64,000 bases of DNA from Roseibium marinum (GTDB lineage Bacteria; Pseudomonadota; Alphaproteobacteria; Rhizobiales; Stappiaceae). The DNA lies in contig NZ_PPCN01000001.1 of the NCBI RefSeq assembly GCF_002906165.1, positions 1,426,001 through 1,490,000 on the forward strand, in the 5' to 3' direction. The position numbers were made by a program, and so were the translations under genes. The notes beneath the pieces were generated by a model. The model was not told the DNA's origin and did no database searches. It saw nothing but the letters and a program-made list of their open reading frames with translations. Numbering within the stretch: the first letter of the stretch is position 1; each line of letters opens with the position of its first letter. Positions 17,908-27,366 of the stretch are shown here, piece after piece.

Positions 17908-18074
17908 TTGTTGAATTCGGGTGGGCTTTGGAGCCCGCCCGAAACATATTGTTACACTTTTTCGCATGTAAATGGCTGCTTCCAGAGGTAAGTCGGGCTT
18001 GAATATTGCGCCGCAAAACAAATCTGTTCTGTGTGCAAGCAAGATCATTCCTTCGTGTGCCCGGTGAGGCGGAA

Positions 18075-19481
18075 ATGTTGCAGTCGTTACAGTCAGAAAC
18101 CGGGAAGCAGTCCGTTTCCGAAGCGATGCCGCCCGCGGAACCGCGTGGGCGAAGACGCTCTCGGCGTATCACGCTGGCGCTGAAGGCTGTGCTGCAGGCC
18201 GTTCTGGCGCTCGCCATTCTGTTCGGCGCGGTCAAGGGAATGAACCTTCTTGTCGCCACCCGCTCCGAGCTTCCCAAGCAACCTGTCCAGGAAAAAAGCT
18301 ACGCCGTGGAGACCGTGACGCTGGCGCGCGGCGACCACGCGCCGCAAATGAGTGTCTATGGCGAGACGGCCGCCGGGCGGGAGGTCGAGCTGCGCTCGCT
18401 TGTCGCCGGCGAAGTGGTCGAGGTTCATCCGAACCTGAAGGCCGGCGGGGCTGTCTCCAGGGGAGAGCTTCTCGTTGCCATCGACCGCTTCGACTACGAA
18501 GGCGCGCTGACCGAGGCGGAGGCCAATCTCGCCGAAGCCCAGGCGGCGCTCGTCGAAAGCGAGGGCCGGGTCAAACTCGAAACGGGCAACGTGCTGCGGG
18601 CGAAGGAACAGCTGGAATTTGCCCGCAAGGACCTGCAGCGGGCCGAGGAGCTGCAGGGCAGGGGCACCGTGACGGAGCAGACGCTGGATGACCGCAAGCT
18701 GCTCGTCTCCCAGCGGCGGCAGACACTGGAGCAGGCACAGAATTCCCTGACCCTTGAAGACGCCAGGGTCGTTCAGCAGAACGCCGCGATCAAGCGTCTG
18801 GAGTGGCGGCTTGAAAATGCCCAGCGCCAGCTGGAAAACACCGTCCTGAGAGCGCCGTTCGACGCCATCGTACGCACCGAAGCCGCTGAACTCGGCCGGC
18901 TCGTCGGCGTCAACGATGCGGTCGCCTCGCTTTACGGCAGTGACGCTTTCGATGTCCGGTTCACGCTGTCGGACAACCAGTATGGCCGCCTTCTGGCGGA
19001 AAGCGGAACGGTCGTCGGGCGCCCGGTACAGGTCACATGGTATCTCGGCAACGAACCTGTGACCTATCCCGCAACGGTCACGCGCATCGGCGCGGATGTC
19101 GCCAGCACGCGCGGAGGCGTCGACCTGATCGCGTCGATCGACAGCTCCGCGGTCGACATTCCTCTTCGCCCCGGTGCGTTTGTCGAGGTGGCGCTGTCGG
19201 ACCGGTCATACCCGGACAGCTTCCGCATTCCGGAAACGGCATTTTACGGCGAGGGGACGGTCTACGTGGTCCGCGAAAGCCGCCTGGAGCCGCGTGAAGT
19301 AACGTCGCTGGCAATCGATGACGGCTACATTCTCGTGGAAGGGGTGCTCAAGGACGGTGAAACCGTTCTGGCGACACGCATTCCGGAGGCAGGCAGCGGC
19401 CTGCTTGTAAAGGAAGTCAACTCCGGTCAGGACGCGGCGGCACCGCTTGCCGCTACCGGCAGCAGCAGCGACGGCGGCTAA
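18075..19481 (+). CDS. RND efflux periplasmic adaptor (membrane fusion protein)
   Basis: From the ATG at 18075 the product has 468 residues. A basic N terminus (GRRRSRR) leads into a membrane anchor (ALKAVLQAVLALAILFGAV, about residues 36-56). Then come the lipoyl-like half (VELRSLVAGEVVEVHPNLKA), a long coiled-coil hairpin (about 140-250, LTEAEANLAEAQAALVESEG onward), the second lipoyl half (LENTVLRAPFDAIVRTEAAE) and beta-barrel domains. It bridges an inner-membrane RND pump to an outer-membrane channel, which is not encoded nearby. The pump gene follows after 11 bases. No regulator is adjacent, so the substrate is unknown. Confidence 0.9.
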   Translation: MLQSLQSETGKQSVSEAMPPAEPRGRRRSRRITLALKAVLQAVLALAILFGAVKGMNLLVATRSELPKQPVQEKSYAVETVTLARGDHAPQMSVYGETAAGREVELRSLVAGEVVEVHPNLKAGGAVSRGELLVAIDRFDYEGALTEAEANLAEAQAALVESEGRVKLETGNVLRAKEQLEFARKDLQRAEELQGRGTVTEQTLDDRKLLVSQRRQTLEQAQNSLTLEDARVVQQNAAIKRLEWRLENAQRQLENTVLRAPFDAIVRTEAAELGRLVGVNDAVASLYGSDAFDVRFTLSDNQYGRLLAESGTVVGRPVQVTWYLGNEPVTYPATVTRIGADVASTRGGVDLIASIDSSAVDIPLRPGAFVEVALSDRSYPDSFRIPETAFYGEGTVYVVRESRLEPREVTSLAIDDGYILVEGVLKDGETVLATRIPEAGSGLLVKEVNSGQDAAAPLAATGSSSDGG

Positions 19482-19492
19482 CGGAGCGTGTC

Positions 19493-22400
19493 ATGGCGAT
19501 AGGCGTAATAAATCGCGGTTTTCTGGAACAGATCGTCCGCCACTCGAACGCGGCCAACCTGATCATGGCCGTCATGGTCCTGTTCGGAGCCTATGGCTTT
19601 GCAAAGCTGAACACGCAGTTCTTTCCGACCGTCAAGACCGACCGGATCACCGTCTCGATCACCTGGTCGGGAGCAAGCGCGGAAGACGTGGCGGCGAACA
19701 TCCTGGAGGTGATCGAACCGGAACTGCGCTTCATCGACGGGCTGGATGAGATCGTCTCCTATGGCCGGGAAGGCGGTGCGTCGGTCCAGATGGAATTCGT
19801 CGAAGGCACCAATATGCAACAGGCGCTTTCTGACGTGGAACAGGCCGTGTCCGGTGTAACCACGCTTCCGGTCGACAGCGAAAACCCGGTCGTCTCCGCA
19901 TCGACTTTCACCGACAGTGTCGCGACGCTCGCCCTGCGCGGACCCTATTCGGAGCGGGCGCTCAAGGTCTTTGCACGCCAGATGCGCGATGACCTGCTGG
20001 CGCGCGGCATCGACAAGGTCGAGCTCTATGGCTATCGGTCGCCGGAATATCTGGTGGAGATCCCCGAACGGGAACTGCACCGTCTGGATCTGACGGTTTC
20101 CGACATTTCCAGCCAGATCGCGGGCAACACCACCGACCTGCCGGCCGGAAATCTCGATGGCGCGGTCGAGCGGCAGATACGAGTCCTGTCCGAAGCCCGC
20201 TCTCCCGAGGCGGTCGGACGGGTAGAGGTCAAGTCTTTCTCTTCCGGTGAAAAGACGCTCGTGAAAGACATCGCTACAATTGTCCGGGATTTCGATTCCA
20301 GCAAAAACCAGGGCTTTTCCGGGGGGACGCGGGCAGTTGAAATGAAGATCCTGCGGGCGGAGAAAACCGACACGCTGAAGGCGGCGGCGATCGTCGACGG
20401 CTATCTGGCCGAAATCACTCCGCAACTGCCGCAAACGCTCGAGATCCTGAAATACGACGTGAGCGCGGACGCCGTGAAGGGGCGCATTTCCCTTCTCATC
20501 GAGAACGGTCTCTCCGGACTGGTTCTGGTCGTCGCCATCCTCTTCCTGTTCCTGAATGCGCGGATCGCGCTTTGGGTCGCCGCCGGCATTCCGGTCGCGA
20601 TGATGGCAACGCTCGGCATCATGTGGCTGATGGGCGAAAGCATCAACATGATCTCCCTGTTCGCGCTGATCATGATGCTCGGCGTGATCGTGGATGACGC
20701 GATCGTGGTCGGAGAGCACACGGCAACCCGGCAGAGCCTCGGCGACACGCCGCAGGACGCGGCGGTCAACGGCGCGACCACGATGCTGGCGCCGATCTTT
20801 GCCGCAAGCCTGACGACCATCGCCGCCTTCCTGCCGATCCTGCTCGTGGGCGACGTTCTCGGCCAGATCATGGGCACGCTCCCGATAGTCGTCGTGTCGG
20901 TGGTGATCGCGTCGCTGGTCGAGTGTTTTCTTGTCCTGCCCGGGCATCTCTCCCATGCGCTCGGCAGCCGGCCGGGCTGGAGCTGGTGGCGGGTGGTCAT
21001 CATCGCCGGTGTGCCCGCCTTTTTCCTGAGCGCGCTTGTCGCGCAGCCGGATATGTCCGTGCCGCCCTATCTCGACCTGATCGACGATCCGCTGCGAAGC
21101 CTGACGGACACTGCCGGCGCCTTTGCATTCGAGCTTGTTGTCGTTGTTGTCTGCTTCCTGCTGGCCCTCGCCGTCGAAACGTTGCTGCTGGCGCTGCGCC
21201 GCGGCCGTCAGGCACAGGATACGGACGAACAGCCCGGATGGTTCCGCCGCGGCTTCGACGCGGGCTTCGACTGGCTGCGGGACTATCCGTTCCGGGCGCT
21301 GGTCGCTGTGGCCGTACGCTGGCGCTACGTGACGCTTGCGATCGCGATTGCCGGAATGGTCCTTGCGGTCGGCCTGGTCCGTGGCGGTCGTGTCGGCTTT
21401 ACCTTCTTTCCCTCGCCGGAGGCGGAAAACCTGACCGCGTCGATCTTCTTCCATGCGGGCATCCCCGAGGACGAGGCAATCGCCGCCATCCTGCGGATCG
21501 AAGACGCGCTGAAGGTGGCCGAGAAAGACCTCACCGAAGGCTCCGACCAGAAACTGGTGCTTGCCACCTATGCCACGCTTGGCTCCGCGGGTAACAGCAG
21601 AGGAGACAATGTCGCCAATATCAGCGTGCAGCTCACGCTGTCGGAGGAACGCACGATCAGGACACCGGAAATCGTCCGGGCCTGGCAGGCTGCCGTGCCG
21701 CCTATTGCCGGGACCTCCCGGATCGCGATTGCCGAGCGCCGGGGCGGTCCCCCGGGTCGTGACCTCGATATCCGGCTGAGCGGCGCGCCCCTGAAGGACT
21801 TGAAAACCGCGGCGCAGGAGTTGCAGCAGGAACTTTCCGGATTTCCCGGCACAAGCGCCGTGGAAGACGACCTGCCTTACGGAAAGCCCGAACTTGTGGT
21901 GAAACTGACCCCGCGCGGGCGGGCGCTCGGATTCACGGTCGAGAGCGCCGCCCGGCAGATCCGCAACGCCTTTGAAGGCAATATCGCGCAGCGCTTTGCC
22001 GAAGGCGACGAGGAAGTCGCCGTCCGGGTGAAGCAGGTGTTCGATCAGGACGGAACCGCGGCGCTTCGCCAGCTTTCCCTGAAAACGCCTGCCGGAAATT
22101 TCGTTCCGTTGACCGAAGTGGTCAACCTGACGGACGCGCAGGGTTTTTCAGTGATCTTGCGGCGGGACGGCCGCACTGTGGTGACCGTCGTCGCGGATGT
22201 CGACAGTACCCTCACCTCCAATGACCGCATTATCGCGGAGCTCGACACACGGTTCCTGCCAGACCTCGCCGAACGCTACGGCCTCGATTATTCCTTTGCC
22301 GGCCGGGCGGAAGAACAGTCGAACGCCTTTTCCGAACTTTTGACCGGAGTTCTGATGGCGGTTGCCGGGATCTATATCATTCTGGCCGCGATCTTCGCGA

Positions 22401-22885
22401 GCTACGCGCGTCCGATTGTCGTGATGTCCATCATACCGTTCGGAATAGTCGGAGCGATCGTCGGCCACTATCTGATGGGCTACAACCTGACCATTCTCAG
22501 CTTGATCGGACTTCTGGGGCTTGCCGGCATCCTGGTCAACAATTCCATCATCCTGGTGGCGCGTTTCGAGGAGCGCAGGCAGACGGGCGAAGACCTGGAA
22601 AAGGCCGCCATCGGTTCGAGTTGCGACCGGCTAAGAGCTGTGCTGCTCACCTCGCTCACCACGATCGGCGGCCTGCTGCCGCTGATGTTCGAAACCAGTC
22701 TTCAGGCGCAGTTCCTCTTGCCCATGGCCATCACGATCGTCTTCGGCCTTGGCTCGGCAACCGCCCTCGTTCTGGTGCTGGTCCCGGCGCTGATCAAGAT
22801 CGGCGACGACCTGGGCGCCCTCATCCGCCTGAGGCGGACACCGGGTCTTCCCCGGAAGGGACGGTCGCTCACGCCGGCGGAGTAG
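19493..22885 (+). CDS. RND family efflux transporter, inner-membrane pump
   Basis: This 1130-residue protein has the duplicated RND plan: a helix at about residues 20-40, a periplasmic domain, helices including NGLSGLVLVVAILFLFLNAR, GVIVDDAIVVGEHTATRQSL with the proton-relay acidic pair, and a second half ending GILVNNSIILVARFEERRQ and TTIGGLLPLMFETS. It contains an insert of about 120 residues with extra hydrophobic segments near the middle (SWWRVVIIAGVPAFFLSALV, FELVVVVVCFLLALAVETLL), longer than classic AcrB. It belongs to the HAE1-like branch. GGAG precedes the ATG. It is probably co-transcribed with the adaptor gene. Confidence 0.92.
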   Translation: MAIGVINRGFLEQIVRHSNAANLIMAVMVLFGAYGFAKLNTQFFPTVKTDRITVSITWSGASAEDVAANILEVIEPELRFIDGLDEIVSYGREGGASVQMEFVEGTNMQQALSDVEQAVSGVTTLPVDSENPVVSASTFTDSVATLALRGPYSERALKVFARQMRDDLLARGIDKVELYGYRSPEYLVEIPERELHRLDLTVSDISSQIAGNTTDLPAGNLDGAVERQIRVLSEARSPEAVGRVEVKSFSSGEKTLVKDIATIVRDFDSSKNQGFSGGTRAVEMKILRAEKTDTLKAAAIVDGYLAEITPQLPQTLEILKYDVSADAVKGRISLLIENGLSGLVLVVAILFLFLNARIALWVAAGIPVAMMATLGIMWLMGESINMISLFALIMMLGVIVDDAIVVGEHTATRQSLGDTPQDAAVNGATTMLAPIFAASLTTIAAFLPILLVGDVLGQIMGTLPIVVVSVVIASLVECFLVLPGHLSHALGSRPGWSWWRVVIIAGVPAFFLSALVAQPDMSVPPYLDLIDDPLRSLTDTAGAFAFELVVVVVCFLLALAVETLLLALRRGRQAQDTDEQPGWFRRGFDAGFDWLRDYPFRALVAVAVRWRYVTLAIAIAGMVLAVGLVRGGRVGFTFFPSPEAENLTASIFFHAGIPEDEAIAAILRIEDALKVAEKDLTEGSDQKLVLATYATLGSAGNSRGDNVANISVQLTLSEERTIRTPEIVRAWQAAVPPIAGTSRIAIAERRGGPPGRDLDIRLSGAPLKDLKTAAQELQQELSGFPGTSAVEDDLPYGKPELVVKLTPRGRALGFTVESAARQIRNAFEGNIAQRFAEGDEEVAVRVKQVFDQDGTAALRQLSLKTPAGNFVPLTEVVNLTDAQGFSVILRRDGRTVVTVVADVDSTLTSNDRIIAELDTRFLPDLAERYGLDYSFAGRAEEQSNAFSELLTGVLMAVAGIYIILAAIFASYARPIVVMSIIPFGIVGAIVGHYLMGYNLTILSLIGLLGLAGILVNNSIILVARFEERRQTGEDLEKAAIGSSCDRLRAVLLTSLTTIGGLLPLMFETSLQAQFLLPMAITIVFGLGSATALVLVLVPALIKIGDDLGALIRLRRTPGLPRKGRSLTPAE

Positions 22886-22897
22886 ACCCCACCAGCC

Positions 22898-23539
22898 TCA
22901 AAGCGTTTGCGCGAAGGCGGCGGTGGCCTTGGCGGCGGCGGCGAAATTTCCCTCAAGTGTCGCAGGGGATTTGCCGCGCGGACCGAAATCGTGGCTGCCG
23001 TCTTCCAGATAGGTCAGGCTGACATATGCGGGCAGGGTAATTTCCTCCAGCTCGGCCCTGGACCCGAACGCGTCGCGGTCGCCCTGCAGGATCAGGACGG
23101 GGCGTCTGGCGTCCTCCAGCGGCGCAAGCCGCCACTCGGCCTCCGCTTTGCCGGTCGGATGAAACGGATAGCCGAAACAGCAGACACCCGCCACACGGCC
23201 GGGCAGGGACGCACCGCCGCCCAGCATGGCGGCAACGCGCCCGCCCATGGATTTGCCACCGATCAGCAGTGGACTGTCCGTTTCCTTCATCAGGGTCTGA
23301 AGCGCGGTCTGGAATTCGCCGATCAGCTTGTTCGCGCGTGGCGGCGGCTTTTTCGAACCGCCCGTGCGGCGTCCCGCCATATAGGCGAACTCGAACCGGG
23401 CCGTTGCAATCCCCTCCACCGCAAGCGCCGCCGCCAGCTTGTTCATGAAAGCGGAATCCATCGGTGCGCCGGCCCCGTGAGCCAGAAGCAGCGTTGCCGC
23501 GGGTGTCGTTTCGGGGCGGGTCCAGACAAAGGTGCTCAT
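22898..23539 (-). CDS. Alpha/beta hydrolase of the dienelactone-hydrolase/Tex30 type
   Basis: This 213-residue protein has LLLAHGAGAPMDSAFMNKLA (oxyanion loop) and the nucleophile elbow LLIGGKSMGGRVAAMLGG (Ser in GKSMGG), followed by GVCCFGYPFHPTGK. An Asp (LILQGDRDAFGSR) and a late His (LEDGSHDFGPRGKS) complete a catalytic triad. This matches the small KANL3/Tex30-like hydrolase group, whose substrates are mostly unknown. It is convergent with the RND pump gene, 12 bases away. Confidence 0.85.
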   Translation of the reverse strand: MSTFVWTRPETTPAATLLLAHGAGAPMDSAFMNKLAAALAVEGIATARFEFAYMAGRRTGGSKKPPPRANKLIGEFQTALQTLMKETDSPLLIGGKSMGGRVAAMLGGGASLPGRVAGVCCFGYPFHPTGKAEAEWRLAPLEDARRPVLILQGDRDAFGSRAELEEITLPAYVSLTYLEDGSHDFGPRGKSPATLEGNFAAAAKATAAFAQTL

Positions 23540-23651
23540 GATGATGTGATCTGTCGCAGAGGCAGGAGGTGTATAGAAGTCTATGCTCCCGACCTATAGA
23601 GCTGTGCCTGACCTGGCAAGCCGGTTTGCTTCGAAAGGCTGAAAGGACCGC

Positions 23652-24476
23652 ATGTTTGACGAGATAGATATCAATCAGCTCCGCATGGCGTGTTTTGCCG
23701 GCATCTTCCTGCTGATGGCGCTGCTGGAAGCCGGTCTGCCGAGACGGCGGAGAACATCGGGCCGCCTGAAGCGCTGGCCGGCCAACTGGGGGCTTATTCT
23801 CCTCGATGCCCTTGTGGTGCGGCTGATCTTTCCGATCGGCGGCGTCGGTCTGGCGCTTCTGGTCGTGGACAAAGGCTGGGGTCTCTTCCCCCTGCTTGGC
23901 TGGTCGGGCCTGCTCGCCGGACTGCTCACCTTCCTGGCGCTCGATCTCGCGGTGTGGTTTCAGCATCTGATGTCGCACAAGATCCCGCTCTTCTGGCGGA
24001 TACACCGGGTGCATCATGCCGACAGTGAAGTCGACGCGACCACGGCGCTGAGGTTCCATCCCATCGAGATCCTGCTGTCCTTCATCTGGAAGGGACTGGT
24101 GATCGCCGCTCTGGGCGGCCCGGTGGAAGCGGTGCTGATCTTCGAGATCGTGCTCAACGGTTCGGCCATCTTCAGCCACGCCAATCTGCGCATTCCATTG
24201 TGGGCGGATAGGCTGCTGCGCTACGTGATCGTGACCCCGGACATGCACCGGGTGCATCATTCCGTCTACCGTCGTGAGACGGATTCCAACTACGGCTTTT
24301 ATCTTTCCTTCTGGGACCGTTTGTTCGGCACCTATGTGGATCAGCCGGAAAAAGGCCATGACGGTATGGAGATCGGGCTCGGTCCGTCGCTCACCCCGAA
24401 GGCCCATTCCTTCCTCTTCAGCCTGTCCATTCCGTTTTTCGAGAATTCGAGGCGACGGTCCACCGACAGGGATTAG
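23652..24476 (+). CDS. Fatty acid hydroxylase/sterol desaturase superfamily membrane protein
   Basis: This 274-residue membrane protein has helices near residues 12-30, 45-70 and 80-100. The histidine clusters that bind the di-iron centre are visible as WFQHLMSHKIPLFWRIHRVH (HxxxH and HxxHH, continuing HHAD) and DMHRVHHSVYRRETDSNYGF. Enzymes of this superfamily hydroxylate or desaturate lipids, carotenoids or hopanoid-like compounds; the substrate cannot be read from the sequence. AAAGGA precedes the ATG. Its TAG stop is the first three bases of a long palindrome. Confidence 0.88.
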   Translation: MFDEIDINQLRMACFAGIFLLMALLEAGLPRRRRTSGRLKRWPANWGLILLDALVVRLIFPIGGVGLALLVVDKGWGLFPLLGWSGLLAGLLTFLALDLAVWFQHLMSHKIPLFWRIHRVHHADSEVDATTALRFHPIEILLSFIWKGLVIAALGGPVEAVLIFEIVLNGSAIFSHANLRIPLWADRLLRYVIVTPDMHRVHHSVYRRETDSNYGFYLSFWDRLFGTYVDQPEKGHDGMEIGLGPSLTPKAHSFLFSLSIPFFENSRRRSTDRD

Positions 24477-24523
24477 GGTGTGGACTCAAACCATTTCGGT
24501 TTCATTTATGAGTCCACACCCTA
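24474..24523. repeat. Palindrome joining two convergent stop codons
   Basis: TAGGGTGTGGACTCA at 24474-24488 is perfectly complementary to 24509-24523, with a 20-base loop that holds a smaller CC/GG stem. The terminal TAG on each strand is the stop codon of the gene that ends there. It may serve as a bidirectional terminator, although T runs are absent. Confidence 0.75.
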
Positions 24524-25390
24524 GTAAAAGCTCAGCGGGAAATAGCGCAGGTATAGCTCCCGGTAGACGCCCTTCTGGTGAAGCTGGCGAAGGGCGTAGT
24601 TGAGGGCTGCGGCGCGTTCCGGATCGCTCTGTCGGGTGACGATGGCCATGCCCTGGTCGAAATAGCCGGCTTCCAGCCAGGGACCGCCCGCGAAAGCGCA
24701 ACAGCCTTCGGCCGCCTCGCTCGGCAGCCAGAAGGACAGGCTGAGGCCGTCGCCGAAATGCGCATCGGCCTTTCCGCTCATGACCGCCTCGCGTGCGGCG
24801 GCTTCGCTTTCAAGGCTGAGGACATTCGCTTCGGGCCAGAAACGGGTCACGAAGGCCTCGTAGCGCGAGCCGGTTTCAACGGCGATGGCCTTGCCTGTCA
24901 GTTTCTGTTCATCGAACGTCTCTGCCTGGTCCTTCGGCACGACGAAGCGTGCGGGCAGTTTCAGATAGTCGTCGGTGAAATTCAGACGCCGCGTCGAGGG
25001 CAGGCTGCGTGAAAGGCCCGAAATGACGGCATCGCCTTCCTCTTCCTCGAGGGCCGGCAGGAGAACCTCGAAATCCTTGATCCTGAGCGAGCACGAACTG
25101 CCCAGTTCCTGGCAGAGCGCACGCGCCAGATCGACGTTGAATCCGGTCAGCCGCCCTTGCGGATCGCGGAAGACGAAGGGCGGATAGTCGTCTGTCGCCA
25201 GAAACTGGATCTTGTCGGGAATGGCGGCCGGCCGGTCGTGGACAGCCTTCGGATCCCAGAAATTCGGCACGCGGACCTGGCTGTCCTGGGCTGTTGCCGG
25301 ACCGGCTGACAGGGCGGCGCAGGAAATTGCGATCACCGCACCCGCGACAAGGGGTTTGACGAGAGACCGGGACATTCGGGCGAAGGACAT
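24521..25390 (-). CDS. Periplasmic solute-binding protein, family 3 (amino-acid type)
   Basis: Read from the ATG at 25390 this is about 289 residues; an ATG at 25375 (MSRSLVKPLVAG) is equally possible and no ribosome binding site decides. The signal peptide ends near ALSAGPATAQD. The mature part has LATDDYPPFVFRDPQGRLTG, NVDLARALCQELGSSCSL, WxxLLPALEEEEGDAVISGL-like FEVLLPALEEEEGDAVISG and GKAIAVETGSRYEAFV, the SBP_bac_3 fold of polar amino acid importers and lytic transglycosylase relatives. No permease or ATPase genes are adjacent, so it is an orphan receptor or works with a distant transporter. Confidence 0.82.
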   Translation of the reverse strand: MSFARMSRSLVKPLVAGAVIAISCAALSAGPATAQDSQVRVPNFWDPKAVHDRPAAIPDKIQFLATDDYPPFVFRDPQGRLTGFNVDLARALCQELGSSCSLRIKDFEVLLPALEEEEGDAVISGLSRSLPSTRRLNFTDDYLKLPARFVVPKDQAETFDEQKLTGKAIAVETGSRYEAFVTRFWPEANVLSLESEAAAREAVMSGKADAHFGDGLSLSFWLPSEAAEGCCAFAGGPWLEAGYFDQGMAIVTRQSDPERAAALNYALRQLHQKGVYRELYLRYFPLSFY

Positions 25391-25711
25391 TCCTGAGATC
25401 ACACAGCGGTCCTGCAACGGAACTGAAAAACGGCATGCCGCCATCGGCAGCCGGGGAATCGCAAGAGCAGAATATCGCGTCGCCGGCCCTTTTGTCAGCC
25501 CGGAACTTCTCGGGAAGCGCCGATGCGGTCTCGGACCGGTAAATCGGAGTGAGCGGATTTAAGCTTTTGCGCTGAATGGCGGAAGAACGGTTTTGCGGAT
25601 ATGCATGGGCAGGAACCGCCGCCGTCCGCCTCGGATGTGCGGGGAAATAAAGCGGGAGCATTTGGCCGGGAGGGGCCATGCTCCCGGCAGCGGAATTGGG
25701 AGCGAAACGAG

Positions 25712-27331
25712 ATGAACGGGCCGAACGCGCTGGAGGGAACCTACGACTACGTCATCGTCGGCGCTGGCACTGCCGGCTGCGTACTGGCCAACCGCCTGAC
25801 GGAGGATCCGTCCGTGCGCGTTCTTCTCCTCGAGGCCGGTGGCTCGGACAACTACCACTGGGTCCATATTCCGGTCGGCTATCTTTATTGCATCGGCAAT
25901 CCGCGCACCGACTGGATGATGAAGACCGCCGCCGAGCCGGGGCTCAACGGCCGCAGCCTTGTCTATCCACGCGGCAAGGTTCTCGGCGGCTGTAGCTCCG
26001 TCAACGGCATGATCTACATGCGCGGGCAGGCGGCCGATTACGACCACTGGCGCCAGCTTGGCAATGTCGGCTGGGCCTGGGACGACGTCCTGCCCTATTT
26101 CCTGAAATCCGAAGACCATCATGCCGGTAATACCGCCATGCATGGCGGTGGTGGTGAGTGGAAGGTTGCGAAACAGCGGCTGACCTGGGAAATCCTGCGC
26201 GCGGTTCAGGAGGGTGCGAAGGAATTCGGTGTCGAACCCCGCGCGGATTTCAACGATGGCAACAATGAAGGCAGCGGCTTCTTCGAGGTCAACCAGAAGG
26301 GCGGCGTGCGCTGGAATACCGCCAAGGGCTTTCTGAGACCCGCCCTGAAGCGCCCGAACCTCAGGCTGATCACCCACGCGGAAACGACATCCATCCTGAT
26401 GGAGGGCAGGCGCGCCGTCGGTGTGGCGTTCTCCCACAAGGGTAAGGACATCACGGCCAGGGCAGAGCGCGAGGTTCTGCTGGCGGCCGGTGCGATCAAC
26501 TCGCCCAAGATCCTGGAGCTCTCCGGCATCGGCAATGGCGATGTTCTGGCCGCTCACGGCATCGAGCTGCGCCACGAGAGCCCCGATGTCGGCGGCAACC
26601 TGCAGGATCACCTGCAGATCCGCACTGTCTACAAGGTCCGGAACACCAAAACGCTGAACACGATGGCCAACAGCCTTTTCGGCAAGGCGGCGATCGCGCT
26701 GCAATACGGACTGACCCGCTCCGGTCCGATGGCCATGGCCCCCAGCCAGTTCGGCATGTTCACGAAATCCGACCCGTCGCTGGACCTGCCGGATCTTGAA
26801 TACCACGTCCAGCCGCTCTCCACAGACAAGCTCGGCGACCCGCTGCACAGCTTTCCGGCCATCACCGTCTCGGTCTGCAATCTGCGCCCGGAAAGCAAGG
26901 GCTCCGTCCACATCCGGAGCCGGGACGTGTCGCAGCAGCCCGACATCCGGCTGAATTACCTTTCAGCCGAAAAGGACCGTCAGGTCGCGGTCACATCCGT
27001 GCGTCAGGCCCGCCGGATCATGACCGCCCGCGCCCTGGAGCGCTACCGGCCGGAAGAGATCCTGCCCGGTCCGGCGGTCGACAGCGAAGAGGATCTGCTC
27101 GCAAAGGTCGGCGACATCGCCACGACCATCTTCCACCCTGTCGGCACCTGCCGTATGGGCGTGGACGCCAATGCCGTGGTCGACCCGGAATTGCGGGTGC
27201 GCGGCCTGGAAGGCCTGCGCGTGATCGACGCGTCGGTCATGCCGAAGATCGTCTCGGGCAACACGGCCTCGCCCGTGGTGATGATCGCGGAGAAGGCTGC
27301 GGACATGATCCGGGGCAAGAGGGTGGCCTGA
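25712..27331 (+). CDS. GMC family flavin-dependent alcohol/choline-type dehydrogenase
   Basis: The ATG at 25712 follows GGGAG and gives 539 residues. The FAD-binding start is YDYVIVGAGTAGCVLANRLT (about 11-30), followed by PRGKVLGGCSSVNGMIYMRG and LLAAGAINSPKILELSGIG, the two GMC signatures. The catalytic pair is His about 475 in IFHPVGTCRMG and Asn about 516 in VSGNTASPVV. It resembles the choline dehydrogenase/AlkJ alcohol dehydrogenase group, which oxidises alcohols to aldehydes at the membrane. No betaine aldehyde dehydrogenase gene is nearby, so a choline role is not supported by context. Confidence 0.88.
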   Translation: MNGPNALEGTYDYVIVGAGTAGCVLANRLTEDPSVRVLLLEAGGSDNYHWVHIPVGYLYCIGNPRTDWMMKTAAEPGLNGRSLVYPRGKVLGGCSSVNGMIYMRGQAADYDHWRQLGNVGWAWDDVLPYFLKSEDHHAGNTAMHGGGGEWKVAKQRLTWEILRAVQEGAKEFGVEPRADFNDGNNEGSGFFEVNQKGGVRWNTAKGFLRPALKRPNLRLITHAETTSILMEGRRAVGVAFSHKGKDITARAEREVLLAAGAINSPKILELSGIGNGDVLAAHGIELRHESPDVGGNLQDHLQIRTVYKVRNTKTLNTMANSLFGKAAIALQYGLTRSGPMAMAPSQFGMFTKSDPSLDLPDLEYHVQPLSTDKLGDPLHSFPAITVSVCNLRPESKGSVHIRSRDVSQQPDIRLNYLSAEKDRQVAVTSVRQARRIMTARALERYRPEEILPGPAVDSEEDLLAKVGDIATTIFHPVGTCRMGVDANAVVDPELRVRGLEGLRVIDASVMPKIVSGNTASPVVMIAEKAADMIRGKRVA

Positions 27332-27366
27332 ACCGCTGAAATTTTGTGCCATCCTTCCCGGAGAAG

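Noticed and set aside
15838-18048. Long minus-strand open frame (736 codons) across argD, argF and hslO
   Set aside because: It is antisense to three clearly recognised genes and has no domain pattern. High-GC third positions keep such shadow frames open.
19478-21454. Long minus-strand open frame (658 codons) over the RND pump gene
   Set aside because: It is His/Asp/Arg/Gln-rich, like an antisense shadow of a GC-rich gene; the plus strand has an unmistakable RND protein.
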